Shown here: piece by piece, positions 1 to 10,181 of the stretch
Layout of the letters: every line of letters starts with the position of its first letter
How positions within the stretch are numbered: position 1 is the stretch's first letter
NCBI RefSeq assembly: GCF_000243335.1
Contig: NZ_JH597773.1
Location: forward strand, 1,853,550 to 1,917,549
Reading direction: 5' to 3'
DNA: 64,000 nt
Source: Leptonema illini DSM 21528
Lineage (GTDB): Bacteria > Spirochaetota > Leptospiria > Leptospirales > Leptonemataceae
The notes under the pieces: model-generated
Told to the model about the DNA's origin: nothing
Seen by the model: only the letters and a program-made list of their open reading frames with translations
The model's database searches: none
Position numbers and translations under genes: made by a program

Positions 1-330
1 ACGTCGCTTGAGAAGTATTACAGCTTTCTCTTTATGATCGTGCTCGGCTCGGGCATTACGTTTCAGCTGCCCATGGTCGTCGTCGTGCTCGGTGTGATCG
101 GCATCGTGCCGGTCGCCTATCATCAGAAGATCTGGAAGGTGGTACTGCTTGGAATCCTGGCGTTTTCGGGATTCTTCACTCCACCTGATCCGTTCAGCCT
201 CTTTGCACTGGCTCTGCCGCTCTGGGCGCTCTATGCGATTTCGGTCGGTATCGTCTGGCTGATTGAAAAGGGTCGCAGGCGTAGAGATAAAGAGAGAGCT
301 AAAGAGATGGCGCAGTCCGACGCTGCATAA
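1..330 (+). CDS. tatC: Sec-independent (Tat) translocase subunit TatC, 3' part only
   Basis: The reading frame is open from base 1, so the gene enters from outside the window and only about 109 C-terminal residues are present. They carry the end of a TatC membrane bundle: a phenylalanine-rich helix, a conserved TPPDPFS loop before the last helices, and a basic tail (KGRRRRDKERAK). TatC is the polytopic inner-membrane receptor that recognises twin-arginine signal peptides. The TPPD loop and helix spacing are the basis for the call. No tatA or tatB is visible; they would have to lie upstream of the window. Confidence 0.85.
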   Translation, partial: TSLEKYYSFLFMIVLGSGITFQLPMVVVVLGVIGIVPVAYHQKIWKVVLLGILAFSGFFTPPDPFSLFALALPLWALYAISVGIVWLIEKGRRRRDKERAKEMAQSDAA

Positions 331-440
331 GGCGTCTGGCGACTTCAATTAGCCTGCTCGATATTGCCCTTGAAGGCGACACTTCCTGTGTCGTCAAACC
401 CGCATTACACGGTTAACCGGAATAACCTTTAATTCAAAAG

Positions 441-464
441 AAAAAGCCGGCCTTTCAGGCCGAC
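441..464 (-). terminator. Rho-independent terminator of the tig-clpP-clpX operon
   Basis: Read on the minus strand, GTCGGCC-TGAAA-GGCCGGC forms a 7-bp stem (one G-T pair) followed directly by TTTTT. The hairpin overlaps the clpX stop codon, so termination starts within the last codons of the gene. Confidence 0.75.
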
Positions 465-1801
465 TCCTTGCTGTCTTCGGTTTCGCGACTGGCGGCTTTT
501 TTACGGTCGCTCTCTTTTCCGCCTTCCCGGCCGTTCTCTTTACCGTTTTCTTTGCGGTAGATGAGCACCGGGCCTTCCTGCTTCTCGATAACGCCGGGGG
601 TGATGATCACCTGCTCGACGTCTTCGCGGGAGGGGATCTCGAACATAAGATCCATCATGATATGCTCGACGATAGAGCGAAGTCCACGAGCGCCCGCTTC
701 TCGTTCGATGGCCTTCTTTGCTATGGCATCGATCGCTTCATCGGTGAACTTCAGCTTCACGTCTTCCATCTCGAAGATACGTTGATACTGTTTGTAGATC
801 GAATTCTTCGGTTCGGTGAAGATCGTCTTCATCGTCTCGACGTCCAGCTCGGCAAGCGTGGCGACGACGGGAAGACGGCCGACAAACTCGGGAATCAATC
901 CGAATTTCATGAGATCGTCGGGCTGCACATACTTCAGCGTTTCACTGCGCTTCATCTTCGTAGGCAGATCGGCGTCTCCGGGACGGCGATCAAAACCGAT
1001 GGAACGCGAACCGAGTCTTTTCTCGATAATCTTCTCAAGGCCTACAAAGGCTCCGCCGCAGATAAAGAGGATGTTTTTCGTGTTGATCGTAAGGAAATCC
1101 TGATGCGGATGCTTGCGCCCTCCCTGAGGCGGAACGTTAGCCACAGTGCCTTCGATGATTTTCAGAAGGGCCTGTTGCACTCCTTCGCCCGACACGTCAC
1201 GCGTAATCGAAGGGTTCTCGGACTTACGCGAGATCTTGTCGATCTCGTCGATATAGATGATGCCGATCTCGGCCTGCTTGATATCGTTTGCTGCGTTCTG
1301 AATCAAGCGCAGCAGGATGTTCTCAACATCCTCGCCGACATAACCGGCCTCGGTCAGAGCCGTCGCATCGGCGATGGCAAAGGGAACTTTCAGGAGACGG
1401 GCGAGCGTCTGCGCAAGCAGCGTCTTACCCGATCCCGTCGGCCCGACCAGAAGGATGTTCGATTTATCGAGCTCGATTTCAGACTTACGGCGGTTCTCGC
1501 CGATGCGCTTGTAGTGGTTGTACACGGCGACGGACAGAGCCTTCTTCGCCGCTTCCTGGCCGATCACATACTCGTCGAGAACGTCTTTGATCTCTTTCGG
1601 CCGGGGAAGGTTCTTGAATACGTCGCCTTCTTGAATGTCCTGATCGGATTCTTCGGCGATGATTTCGTTGCAGAGCTCAATACACTCGTCGCAGATATAA
1701 ACACCGGGACCGGCCACAAGCCGCTTCACGGAATCCTGTTCCTTCCCGCAGAAGGAGCAGTGCAGCTTTTCTTTTCCGTTTCCTTTTTTCTTCGTACTCA
1801 T
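455..1801 (-). CDS. clpX: ATP-dependent Clp protease ATP-binding subunit ClpX
   Basis: This is a 448-residue AAA+ unfoldase that feeds tagged substrates into the ClpP chamber. The N-terminus has the zinc-binding domain (CSFCGKE about residue 16, CDECIELC about residue 37). It is followed by Walker A GPTGSGKT (about 120), Walker B IIYIDEID (about 180), the FVGRLP region and the small C-terminal domain. The last 40 residues are a Lys/Glu-rich tail longer than usual. It is the last gene of the tig-clpP-clpX series, 110 bp after clpP. A GGTGG sequence precedes the ATG. ClpX normally docks to ClpP through an IGF-type loop; the partner encoded beside it here lacks a complete active site (see clpP at 1912). 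Confidence 0.97.
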   Translation of the reverse strand: MSTKKKGNGKEKLHCSFCGKEQDSVKRLVAGPGVYICDECIELCNEIIAEESDQDIQEGDVFKNLPRPKEIKDVLDEYVIGQEAAKKALSVAVYNHYKRIGENRRKSEIELDKSNILLVGPTGSGKTLLAQTLARLLKVPFAIADATALTEAGYVGEDVENILLRLIQNAANDIKQAEIGIIYIDEIDKISRKSENPSITRDVSGEGVQQALLKIIEGTVANVPPQGGRKHPHQDFLTINTKNILFICGGAFVGLEKIIEKRLGSRSIGFDRRPGDADLPTKMKRSETLKYVQPDDLMKFGLIPEFVGRLPVVATLAELDVETMKTIFTEPKNSIYKQYQRIFEMEDVKLKFTDEAIDAIAKKAIEREAGARGLRSIVEHIMMDLMFEIPSREDVEQVIITPGVIEKQEGPVLIYRKENGKENGREGGKESDRKKAASRETEDSKESA

Positions 1802-1870
1802 GAATCCACCCGGTTTTTCTGATCTGCCTTTTTCTATTTCTGGCCTGTTCGCACTCGTGATCCCGGCAAT

Positions 1871-1897
1871 TCAGAGTGGATCACGTCTCCACTCTGA
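1871..1897. other. Inverted repeat between clpP and clpX
   Basis: TCAGAGTGGA and TCCACTCTGA form a perfect 10-bp stem with a 7-nt loop inside the 110-bp clpP-clpX spacer. No T run follows on the minus strand, so it may be a processing or attenuation hairpin rather than a full terminator. Confidence 0.5.
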
Positions 1898-1911
1898 GGT
1901 CAAGTAGAAAG

Positions 1912-2517
1912 TCAGCCGACGGCAGGCTCACGCTTGCGGTTGAATTCGAAAACCGTATCGATCAGTCCGTAATTCTTCGCATCTTCGGCCGACATGTGGA
2001 ACATACGATCCGTATCACGCTCGATCTGCTCAAGCGGACGCCCCGTATGATGGGCGTAGATGTTGTTCAGTCGGTCCTTGATGTTGATCAGTTCCTGCGC
2101 CTGGAGCTCGATATCGCGGGACTGGCCGGTCACGCCCCCAAGCGGCTGATGCATGGCGATGCGCGCATTCGGCAGAGCCGACCTCTTGCCTTTTGTACCG
2201 GCTGTCAAAAGCAGAGAGCAGATGTTTGAAGCCTGCCCGATGCAGATGGTCCGGATGTCAGGACGGATGTATTGCATCGTGTCATAGACGGCAAGGCCGG
2301 AGGAGATGTATCCGCCCGGTGAATTGATGTAGATGTAAATATCGTTCTGCGGATCTTCGGCTTCGAGAAACAGAAGTTGAGCGATAATGGAATTCGCATA
2401 TTCGTCGTTGATCGGATGGCCGATGAAGACGATGCGATCGCGCAGCAGCCTGGAATACACGTCGTAAGGACGCTCTCCGCGGGAAGTCTGCTCGTAAATT
2501 GTGGGGTAATAAGACAT
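1912..2517 (-). CDS. clpP: ClpP-family subunit with a degenerate catalytic triad (ClpP1, ClpR-like)
   Basis: The 201-residue protein has the full ClpP fold: the N-terminal EQTSRGER segment, the INSPGG oxyanion region at 64-69, and a helix with MHQPLGG at 122-128. The catalytic positions are altered. The nucleophile Ser of the usual A-S-M-G motif is Asn98 (motif ASNICS), and the catalytic Asp is Met172 (ERDTDRMF against the usual ERDTERDRF). Only His123 remains. The flanking sequence aligns without gaps, so this is not a frameshift. A good GGAGAGG ribosome site precedes the ATG. It sits between tig and clpX. It is probably a non-catalytic ring subunit that works with the intact ClpP encoded at 8971. 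The altered residues are seen directly; the mixed-ring role is inference. Confidence 0.93.
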   Translation of the reverse strand: MSYYPTIYEQTSRGERPYDVYSRLLRDRIVFIGHPINDEYANSIIAQLLFLEAEDPQNDIYIYINSPGGYISSGLAVYDTMQYIRPDIRTICIGQASNICSLLLTAGTKGKRSALPNARIAMHQPLGGVTGQSRDIELQAQELINIKDRLNNIYAHHTGRPLEQIERDTDRMFHMSAEDAKNYGLIDTVFEFNRKREPAVG

Positions 2518-2571
2518 TGTCCTCTCCGGGTCTGGATTCTCGAATCAGTGAAGCAAAGAATGGGCGATCCG

Positions 2572-3918
2572 TCAAATACGGATCTTGCCCTCTTCGATCA
2601 ACTTTTTGATGGAGACTTTATCTCCTTTCTTCACCTCGGCGTTCTCATAGAGCCAGTCGAGCGTTTTTTTCACCTTCATCTCGTCGCGCAGGCCGCTTCG
2701 CAGGTTTTCGTCCTGCACCATGCGGTCAAGCATCGGACCGTCTTCATAACCGGCCGAAACCAGGCGCTCCCGAATCTCTTTCTCAAGATCGGCGTCGGTT
2801 ACCTCTATGGATTCCAGACGAGCCGTTTCGTCAATGACCATGCGCGATTTGATATTCTCAAGCGCCATGGCCTCGTACTCCGACTTCACTTCTTCGCCAG
2901 TGCGGCCGGTAAGCTGTGCCAGGCCTTCGATAGAAATGCGCTTTCCTTCTTCAATGCCGAGGCGGCGCGAAAGGTTGGCGAGGATGCGCTCCACTTCCGT
3001 TTCGACAAGGGCAGTGGGAACGGCAAAGGGGTTCTTCTCGATGATCTGTTTGATCAGCGAGTCCATAGCCCTGCCCTTCAGATGCTCTTCAGCCACTTTA
3101 AGGATCTTGCTTTTAATGTCGGCCTTCAGGTCGGCAAGCGTGCTGAACTCACCTGCCTGGGCGGCAAGCTCGTCGTTAATCGCAGGCAGCTCACGTGCGC
3201 GCACATCGACCGTATCAAACGAAACGGTGACCTTCTTACCGGCATAGCGGCGATCGGGAAAGTTCTTCTCGACGTCGACTTCATAGCTATGCGCGTCGCC
3301 GACCTTCTTGCCCGATACGGCCTCTTTCAGTCCGGGAAAGATCTCATCTTTAGCCGTATCGAACTCAAGCTCGGAATTCTTATATAACTCTTTTTTACCC
3401 TGAGCGATCTGAAGATTCAGAGTAACGACATCGCCTTCAGAAACGGGTTGCCCTTCGCGCGGCACCATGATGACGTTCTGTTCCTGAATCTTTGTCAGCA
3501 CAGGCTCATAGAGCGCCTCTTCGAACTCAGGCTGCTCCTGTTCGACCTTTAACTTCTTGTATTTTGCGAGCTTGATCTCGGGAAGGAATTCGTATTCGGC
3601 CTCAAACTCAGCGCCTTTGCCGGGCTCGAACTTCTCAAGCTTGAAGGAAGGGCGGCTTACGGGCGACGGATCAAGCTTTTCGACCGTATCGTTATAGGCA
3701 TCGATAACAAGGATGTTGGCGGCGTCTTCAATAACGCTATCGCCAAGATGCTTCTTCACCAGATCGATCGGCGCCTTGCCGGGCCTGAATCCTGGCAGTT
3801 TTACCTTGGACGCCGCCTTCACATAGGCCTTCTCATAGGCGCCTTCGATATCGGCGGCCGTAGCCGTAAACGTAACGACGGCCTGTGTGTCGGATTTCTT
3901 CTTAACTTTGTATTCCAT
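2572..3918 (-). CDS. tig: Trigger factor, ribosome-associated chaperone and peptidyl-prolyl isomerase
   Basis: At 448 residues this has the normal trigger factor length. The N-terminal ribosome-binding tail contains the GFRPGKAP signature at about residues 43-50. A central FKBP-like PPIase domain (about 150-240) follows, then a long helical C-terminal chaperone arm. It binds near the ribosomal exit tunnel and shields nascent chains. It lies downstream of the tRNA cluster and 54 bp upstream of clpP, the tig-clpP-clpX order common in bacteria. Confidence 0.95.
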   Translation of the reverse strand: MEYKVKKKSDTQAVVTFTATAADIEGAYEKAYVKAASKVKLPGFRPGKAPIDLVKKHLGDSVIEDAANILVIDAYNDTVEKLDPSPVSRPSFKLEKFEPGKGAEFEAEYEFLPEIKLAKYKKLKVEQEQPEFEEALYEPVLTKIQEQNVIMVPREGQPVSEGDVVTLNLQIAQGKKELYKNSELEFDTAKDEIFPGLKEAVSGKKVGDAHSYEVDVEKNFPDRRYAGKKVTVSFDTVDVRARELPAINDELAAQAGEFSTLADLKADIKSKILKVAEEHLKGRAMDSLIKQIIEKNPFAVPTALVETEVERILANLSRRLGIEEGKRISIEGLAQLTGRTGEEVKSEYEAMALENIKSRMVIDETARLESIEVTDADLEKEIRERLVSAGYEDGPMLDRMVQDENLRSGLRDEMKVKKTLDWLYENAEVKKGDKVSIKKLIEEGKIRI

Positions 3919-4087
3919 GCAGGTTCTTTCCGTGAAATTGGTGAAATAGAGACGCCTTTTGAGGTCTTAACGTGTGATGGTTAGCTTTTCGAAAGCACCG
4001 ACAGCTACAATTAAAAAACAGCGGCAGAATTGCGCTCATCACGTGTACCCGCTCTCTTTAAACGGCAATAATGAGGCAGAAATGAGA

Positions 4088-4107
4088 AAGGCCGGATAAC
4101 CGGCCTT
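4088..4107 (-). terminator. Terminator after the tRNA cluster
   Basis: AAGGCCGG-ATAA-CCGGCCTT is a perfect 8-bp stem with a 4-nt loop, followed on the minus strand by TTTCTCATTTC. It lies between tRNA-Gly and tig and probably ends most tRNA transcripts. Confidence 0.7.
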
Positions 4108-4163
4108 CATATTCATCGATTCTTTTTTAATCGCTTCTTCCAGACCCTTGCGAGTCTGTAATG

Positions 4164-4235
<72 letters not shown>

Positions 4236-4242
4236 ATGGTTT

Positions 4243-4324
<82 letters not shown>

Positions 4325-4425
4325 TTCGCTCGCAGTGCAAACTGATGATCAACACTTTTCATCATGTGTTTGCGATCAATCCTTTTTCAGATCCATCACA
4401 TTCACTTCCTGAAAAAAATCAGGAT

Positions 4426-4499
4426 GGGCGAACGACGGGGATTGAACCCGCGACCACCAGAGCCACAATCTGGCGCTCTACCACTGAGCTACATCCGCC
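4426..4499 (-). tRNA. tRNA-His (GTG)
   Basis: The anticodon loop TTGTGGC gives GTG. The 5' end carries the extra G(-1) opposite C73 that identifies tRNA-His. The D-arm and T-arm (GGGTTCAATCCCC) are complete. Confidence 0.96.
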
Positions 4500-4509
4500 A
4501 TGTCGGTCT

Positions 4510-4583
<74 letters not shown>

Positions 4584-4585
4584 CT

Positions 4586-4657
<72 letters not shown>

Positions 4658-4750
4658 CTCTTACAGTCAATTCCGGCCCGGGCGGCGCTCCGTCCACCAA
4701 AAAACAAATGCATCCTGCAAATTGCCGCCACCGCCGATATTGAAAAAGAT

Positions 4751-5281
4751 ATGAGATCCTTTCCTTTATGGGACGCCATCCGAAAAGACCAGGAAAGCCC
4801 GCTTCAGAAGGAGCTCGCCGTCATGCGCGAGATTCCTCTTTTCGATAGCATTCCACAGAAAGGTCTTCGCGTCATTCGTGATCAATGCCACATGCGCCAG
4901 TTCAAAGACGGCGAGCATATCTTTCGCGCTACGGAGCCCGGCGTCGGCATGTATATCATTCTCGAAGGCCGCGTACGCGTGTATTCGGCGCGAAGCGGAC
5001 GCGAAGAGACGCTGGCCGAGCTCGAGCACGGCGACTTCTTCGGAGAACTGGCCCTTCTCGAAGAAACGCCGCGTACGGCATCGGCCGTCAGCGACGGTTA
5101 CAGCCGCATGCTGGGCTTCTTTCGCCCCGATCTCGACGTCATCATCAAACGGAATCCAAGGCTATCGAATCTACTGCTGCTCAATATCGCCCGTGTTACA
5201 GGACGCCGCCTGATCACGACGACGGAAATCCTGGACCATGCGCTAAAAGAACTGAATCAATTGCGCGAAAAGGAGCAATGA
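4751..5281 (+). CDS. Cyclic-nucleotide-binding domain protein
   Basis: The 176-residue product is a single cNMP-binding (Crp-type) beta-barrel with a short helical tail. The region FKDGEHIFRATEPGVGMYIILEG and the phosphate-binding cassette HGDFFGELALLEETPRTASA (with the invariant GEL and the Arg-Thr-Ala-Ser) are clear. There is no helix-turn-helix, so it is a regulator or adaptor rather than a transcription factor. I start it at the ATG at 4751, because upstream in-frame starts fall inside tRNA-Pro. It ends 3 bp before the AI-2E permease gene, so the two are probably co-transcribed and the protein may control that permease; this last point is inference. Confidence 0.85.
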   Translation: MRSFPLWDAIRKDQESPLQKELAVMREIPLFDSIPQKGLRVIRDQCHMRQFKDGEHIFRATEPGVGMYIILEGRVRVYSARSGREETLAELEHGDFFGELALLEETPRTASAVSDGYSRMLGFFRPDLDVIIKRNPRLSNLLLLNIARVTGRRLITTTEILDHALKELNQLREKEQ

Positions 5282-5284
5282 TCG

Positions 5285-6337
5285 ATGGATCTTCACGATA
5301 AAAAAATGGATCTTGCGACGCATGGCGTTCGCATCCTCTTCTTCGCTCTGGTCATCGTCTTCCTGGCGTCCCTGCTTTACGGGCTGAAAGAGCTGGCCGT
5401 TCCGTTCAGCATCGCCTTTCTGCTTTCGATCTTCCTTAACCCCGCCGTCGATTTTTTCGAAGGTCTGGGTATCAATCGCGTGCTCAGCGTCATGGTCGTA
5501 CTGCTTCTGCTTGTCGGCGGCGTCTACGTCATCCTTGCGCTGCTTATACCACCGCTGACGGCAGAGGCGCAGAAATTCGCGGCAGAGCTTGGCCAGCTTG
5601 CGAACATACTGCCCGATCTGATTCAGTCGGCTCGTGAGAAGCTTGAATTCATTCTTCCCGATACGTATCGCACGATTAAGATCGACATCCCCTGGCTTGT
5701 TGATCTTGTTCTGGGCCCGGTCAAAGATAGCAACCTGCTTGCTTCGATTCCGAACCTGATCACCTATTCGATTATTACGCCTATCGTTCTTTTTATCTTT
5801 CTGTTACAGGGAGACGAGATCTTTCGCGGAGTGATGGCGCTCGTGCCCAATCGCTTTTTCGAGATGACGCTTCTGATCACGCATCAGATCCGTTACGGCA
5901 TCGTTTCGTATTTAAAGGGGCTTTCCATTCAGATCGCTATTCTCTCGTGCATCTTTATTCCTGGATTCTGGATCATCGACCTGCCCTATGCTCCGGTACT
6001 TGCTCTTTTCGCCGCCGCCGTGAACATCATCCCTTATGTCGGTCCTGCTATGGGGGCCGCTCCCGTAGTCGCCGTCGCTCTGCTCACGGGAAACGGCCTT
6101 TTACTGCCCGCCTTGATCGTCATCGGCATCGGCCAGGGCGTCGACAACGCCTTCACGCAACCCGTCGTGCTTGCGCGATCGGTCGATGTGCATCCGATTG
6201 TTGCCGTACTCGCCGTGATCACCTTTCAGCAATGGATGGGATTCGTCGGCATGGTAATAGCGCTTCCTCTGGCCGGGATCATGGTGATGACCATTCAGAC
6301 GATGTACAGGTCGTTGAAATCGTTCGGCGTAATCTGA
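5285..6337 (+). CDS. AI-2E family (PerM/TqsA-like) transporter
   Basis: This is a 350-residue integral membrane protein with two N-terminal transmembrane helices, a soluble central helical segment (about 95-150), and a C-terminal bundle. The conserved features of the AI-2E exporter family are visible, including the NIIPYVGPAMGAAP loop and the C-terminal segment with NAFTQPVVLARSVDVHP. Members have been linked to autoinducer-2 transport or to sodium/proton antiport, so substrate cannot be given. It follows the cNMP-binding gene by 3 bp. Confidence 0.88.
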   Translation: MDLHDKKMDLATHGVRILFFALVIVFLASLLYGLKELAVPFSIAFLLSIFLNPAVDFFEGLGINRVLSVMVVLLLLVGGVYVILALLIPPLTAEAQKFAAELGQLANILPDLIQSAREKLEFILPDTYRTIKIDIPWLVDLVLGPVKDSNLLASIPNLITYSIITPIVLFIFLLQGDEIFRGVMALVPNRFFEMTLLITHQIRYGIVSYLKGLSIQIAILSCIFIPGFWIIDLPYAPVLALFAAAVNIIPYVGPAMGAAPVVAVALLTGNGLLLPALIVIGIGQGVDNAFTQPVVLARSVDVHPIVAVLAVITFQQWMGFVGMVIALPLAGIMVMTIQTMYRSLKSFGVI

Positions 6338-6346
6338 TCAGCTGCC

Positions 6347-6877
6347 TCAGATCTGGAAATCGACCCGAGGCCTCTTTACCTTCGGACGAAAGCGAAAGAG
6401 ATAACGGCGATAGAGGTCGTAGGCCCGACAGATGTAATCCTCGGACGACGTGTAGCGTACAATAGCGCAGAGAAACTCGTAGGTTTCCCGGCCTTCTTCG
6501 TGAAGGGCGGCAGCCTTTACGTCTTTTAAAACGGTGCGAATCTTACCCATAAAGACGGCGCGCATGGTCGGATCGTAGCCGCCTCTGTTATACCTGAACG
6601 GCGATAGCTCGTTCAAGAATCCCTTCGCGTAAAAGTAAAAGGAATCTACGTCATTTTTGATGCGCTCTCGATCCCGCAGTGAGAAGGTACTCAGATAGGT
6701 CCAGAGCAAGGTCAGGACAGCCGAATCCTGACGCGAGATGCCGTCTCGTCTTGCCTCTCTGTAGAAATCGGAATCCATACAGTACCGGATGTAATCCATC
6801 CAGGAGTGCAGAGTTTCGTCGACGGAGTGGATAAGACGATTTTCGGGAGTCGCCTGTAGCTGGAGTTCCCGTGCCAT
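6347..6877 (-). CDS. Conserved hypothetical protein, helical
   Basis: I do not recognise this 176-residue protein. It is rich in aromatic, Arg and Asp/Glu residues and predicted mostly helical. It has no signal peptide, no membrane segment and only isolated cysteines. It is convergent with the AI-2E permease gene, with 9 bp between stops, and starts upstream of a strong AT-rich palindrome at 6920. Codon use matches the neighbours, so it is probably a genuine gene. Confidence 0.6.
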   Translation of the reverse strand: MARELQLQATPENRLIHSVDETLHSWMDYIRYCMDSDFYREARRDGISRQDSAVLTLLWTYLSTFSLRDRERIKNDVDSFYFYAKGFLNELSPFRYNRGGYDPTMRAVFMGKIRTVLKDVKAAALHEEGRETYEFLCAIVRYTSSEDYICRAYDLYRRYLFRFRPKVKRPRVDFQI

Positions 6878-6919
6878 CTGATTTGAAGCAGATCACATTT
6901 TTCACCGGGGACAAGATCT

Positions 6920-6941
6920 TTTTTTATGCGGACATAAAAAA
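6920..6941. promoter_or_regulatory. AT-rich palindrome between divergent genes
   Basis: TTTTTTATG-CGGA-CATAAAAAA is a 9-bp perfect inverted repeat in the 268-bp divergent spacer between the hypothetical gene at 6877 and enolase at 7146. It could be an operator or a bidirectional terminator-like hairpin. The rest of the spacer holds no clear element apart from the enolase ribosome site. Confidence 0.4.
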
Positions 6942-7124
6942 CGCAATCGAGCCGACGTTCCGACAGAAAAGCCCGGATCAAAAAGGACGACCACTTGCAG
7001 GAGGCGACAGAATCCGGGAAATCTCTGCTCTGTTTTTTCTTGTGTCCGTTCTCAGATCGAAAAAACAATCCAATCAGGGCGCAGCCCGAAAGCAGATGCT
7101 GAGCAGATACGATCTGTCATGTGA

Positions 7125-8459
<1,335 letters not shown>

Positions 8460-8468
8460 AATCTGAGT

Positions 8469-8486
8469 GCCGGGCTTCGGCCCGGC
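8469..8486 (+). terminator. GC hairpin downstream of eno
   Basis: GCCGGGC-TTCG-GCCCGGC is a perfect 7-bp stem with a stable UUCG tetraloop 9 bp after the eno stop codon. No T run follows, so it may protect the 3' end of the mRNA rather than terminate transcription fully. Confidence 0.5.
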
Positions 8487-8506
8487 GCAACAGCCCGGTA
8501 TTTACG

Positions 8507-8923
8507 ATGAGTTTACGCGAACGCATACGGGCAATTCTGCTCTCGCCGGCACCGCCGCTTTTCGCGCTGATCTGGCCTGCCATCGCCGTCTTTCTCTATC
8601 TGTCGTTTCTCGGTGATGCCGGATATCTGACCTACAGAGATCGCAAAAACGAGCTGGAACATCTTCAGGCCAGCATCGACGATCTGAAGCAGGAATACAG
8701 AGATCTGAACGATCGTTTTCTGTATGCCGACGATACGCCGGCGATCACGCGAAGCGAAGAGATCGTGCTCTTCAAGTTCGAGAATCTGCCCGCTCGCATT
8801 CCGACGTCGACCGACTCGGTCAGCTCCATCGAGAAGAATCGGCTCTTTTTCCTCTTTCTGGCCGTCTTTATCGAGCTCGGAGCGGTGTTGCTCTACCTGA
8901 AACGCAGAAAAACCGAGGTCTGA
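8507..8923 (+). CDS. FtsB/DivIC-like septum formation initiator protein
   Basis: The 138-residue protein has a short cytoplasmic N-terminus, a transmembrane helix (about 19-35), and a coiled-coil (about 42-68, DRKNELEHLQASIDDLKQEY). This layout and the location directly after eno match the FtsB/DivIC family, which bridges FtsL and FtsQ in the divisome. Unlike typical FtsB it has a second hydrophobic helix near the C-terminus (about 108-130), which is unusual and lowers certainty about topology. Confidence 0.7.
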   Translation: MSLRERIRAILLSPAPPLFALIWPAIAVFLYLSFLGDAGYLTYRDRKNELEHLQASIDDLKQEYRDLNDRFLYADDTPAITRSEEIVLFKFENLPARIPTSTDSVSSIEKNRLFFLFLAVFIELGAVLLYLKRRKTEV

Positions 8924-8970
8924 TACGGTTTTTTCTTTCCGTGCGGTGGCCTTATCTTTTCCCTGATCCC

Positions 8971-9579
8971 ATGCAGGAATTCCTCACGAATCCCGTTGGC
9001 CGGGACCTCGAAGAAATCGTAAAAGAATTTTCCCCCACGCGAGCCGCGATCGAGAAGAACTTTCTCGAGAAGCGCCATGTGTATCTGTGGGGAGCGGTGG
9101 AGGATTCTTCCGCCCGTTACATCGTAGAACGCCTTCTCTATCTTGAAAGCGTCGATCCTGGAAAGGACATCACACTTTTCATCAACAGCCCCGGTGGCGT
9201 GATCACATCGGGCATGTGCATCTATGATACGATGAACATGATCTCGTCAGACGTTTCCACCGTTTGCATGGGACTGGCTGCCAGTATGGGCGCCCTGCTT
9301 CTCTGCGGAGGAACAAAGGGCAAGCGCTATGCCTGGCCGCACAGCCGCATCATGATACACCAGCCGCTAATCTCGGGGCAGATCGTCGCTCCGGCCGTTG
9401 ATATCAAGATCCACGCCCAGGAAATCAAGAAGACCCGCGACGAGCTGAACCGCATCATCGCCGAGGCAAGCGGTCGCTCCATCGAGCAGGTCGAGCGTGA
9501 TACGGATCGCGACAACTACATGAATACGAAAGAGGCCATCGAATACGGCCTGATCGATGCCGCCTTTCCAGGCTACTGA
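8971..9579 (+). CDS. clpP: ATP-dependent Clp protease proteolytic subunit, catalytically intact (ClpP2)
   Basis: The product is 202 residues from the ATG at 8971. A GTG at 8941 is an alternative start; neither has a clear ribosome site. All three catalytic residues are present: Ser105 in LAASMGALLL, His130 in IMIHQP, and the Asp in ERDTDRDNYM. The oxyanion INSPGG is also present. The gene stands alone, away from clpX, behind the DivIC-like gene. Because the clpX-linked ClpP lacks Ser and Asp, this subunit should supply the peptidase activity of any mixed complex. That division of labour is inference. Confidence 0.95.
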   Translation: MQEFLTNPVGRDLEEIVKEFSPTRAAIEKNFLEKRHVYLWGAVEDSSARYIVERLLYLESVDPGKDITLFINSPGGVITSGMCIYDTMNMISSDVSTVCMGLAASMGALLLCGGTKGKRYAWPHSRIMIHQPLISGQIVAPAVDIKIHAQEIKKTRDELNRIIAEASGRSIEQVERDTDRDNYMNTKEAIEYGLIDAAFPGY

Positions 9580-9638
9580 CTGGCCGTTCAGACATTGAGC
9601 GCCGGAAATTGATTGGCCGGTCGGCCACAAGAACTGCG

Positions 9639-9669
9639 CCTGGAGTCGTATGCAGGATACGACTCCAGG
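9639..9669. terminator. Perfect palindrome between convergent clpP and ptsN
   Basis: CCTGGAGTCGTAT and ATACGACTCCAGG form a perfect 13-bp stem with a 5-nt loop (GCAGG) between two convergent genes. The position fits a bidirectional transcription stop, although neither side has a T run. Confidence 0.55.
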
Positions 9670-9717
9670 TCGTCGCATCCTGTCGTCAAAAAAGAACCGC
9701 CTGACTTGCTTGCAGAA

Positions 9718-10176
9718 TTAGCCGAGTTTTTCGAAAAGCGCCACTACTTCGTCGGCCGTCGTCGTTGCAGCTACGGCATCGCGAAGGTTTTCCTGATTGA
9801 AGGCGCGGGCGATGGCGGCCAGCGTCTTGATATGGCGATCGAAATCGTTGCGAGAAAGCAAAAGCAGCACGACGATACCGACGGGACGATCATCGACCGC
9901 TTCAAAAGGAAGCTTCTCATTCAATATGGCAATGGAAGCGAGCATGCCCTCAATATGCTGCGTGGAGCAATGAGGGATGGCGATGCCCGAGCCGATGCCT
10001 GTCGACATCGAACGCTCGCGATCAAGAAGCGCCTCAAGGATCTTCTCGCGCTTGTTCACAAATGCCGTACCGGCAAGTGTGCGATCCATCAGGTCTTCAA
10101 GCAGCGCATATTTATCTGCCGGAGATTCAGAGTAATGGAAGATACGATCCGCTGGAATAATGTCTTTCAGGTTCAT
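9718..10176 (-). CDS. ptsN: PTS IIA-like nitrogen-regulatory protein PtsN (EIIA-Ntr)
   Basis: The 152-residue protein has the single EIIA fructose/Ntr fold. The phosphorylated histidine is His69 in GIGSGIAIPHCST. A longer in-frame extension would overlap the upstream gene, so I start it at MNLKDIIPADR. It is the terminal member of the Nitrogen PTS relay, receiving phosphate from an HPr-type protein and regulating potassium and nitrogen responses. Here it is separated from the rpoN-hprK-HPr cluster at 42-45 kb, where proteobacteria often place it. It lies 5 bp after the RnfD-like gene, probably in the same operon. Confidence 0.92.
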   Translation of the reverse strand: MNLKDIIPADRIFHYSESPADKYALLEDLMDRTLAGTAFVNKREKILEALLDRERSMSTGIGSGIAIPHCSTQHIEGMLASIAILNEKLPFEAVDDRPVGIVVLLLLSRNDFDRHIKTLAAIARAFNQENLRDAVAATTTADEVVALFEKLG

Positions 10177-10181
10177 AACGT

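Noticed and set aside
662-1822. 386-codon open frame on the plus strand opposite clpX
   Set aside because: It is the antisense shadow of clpX; the product has no domain and clpX is certain on the other strand.
2377-3387. 336-codon plus-strand frame opposite tig and clpP
   Set aside because: It spans the junction of two certain minus-strand genes and shows no protein motif.
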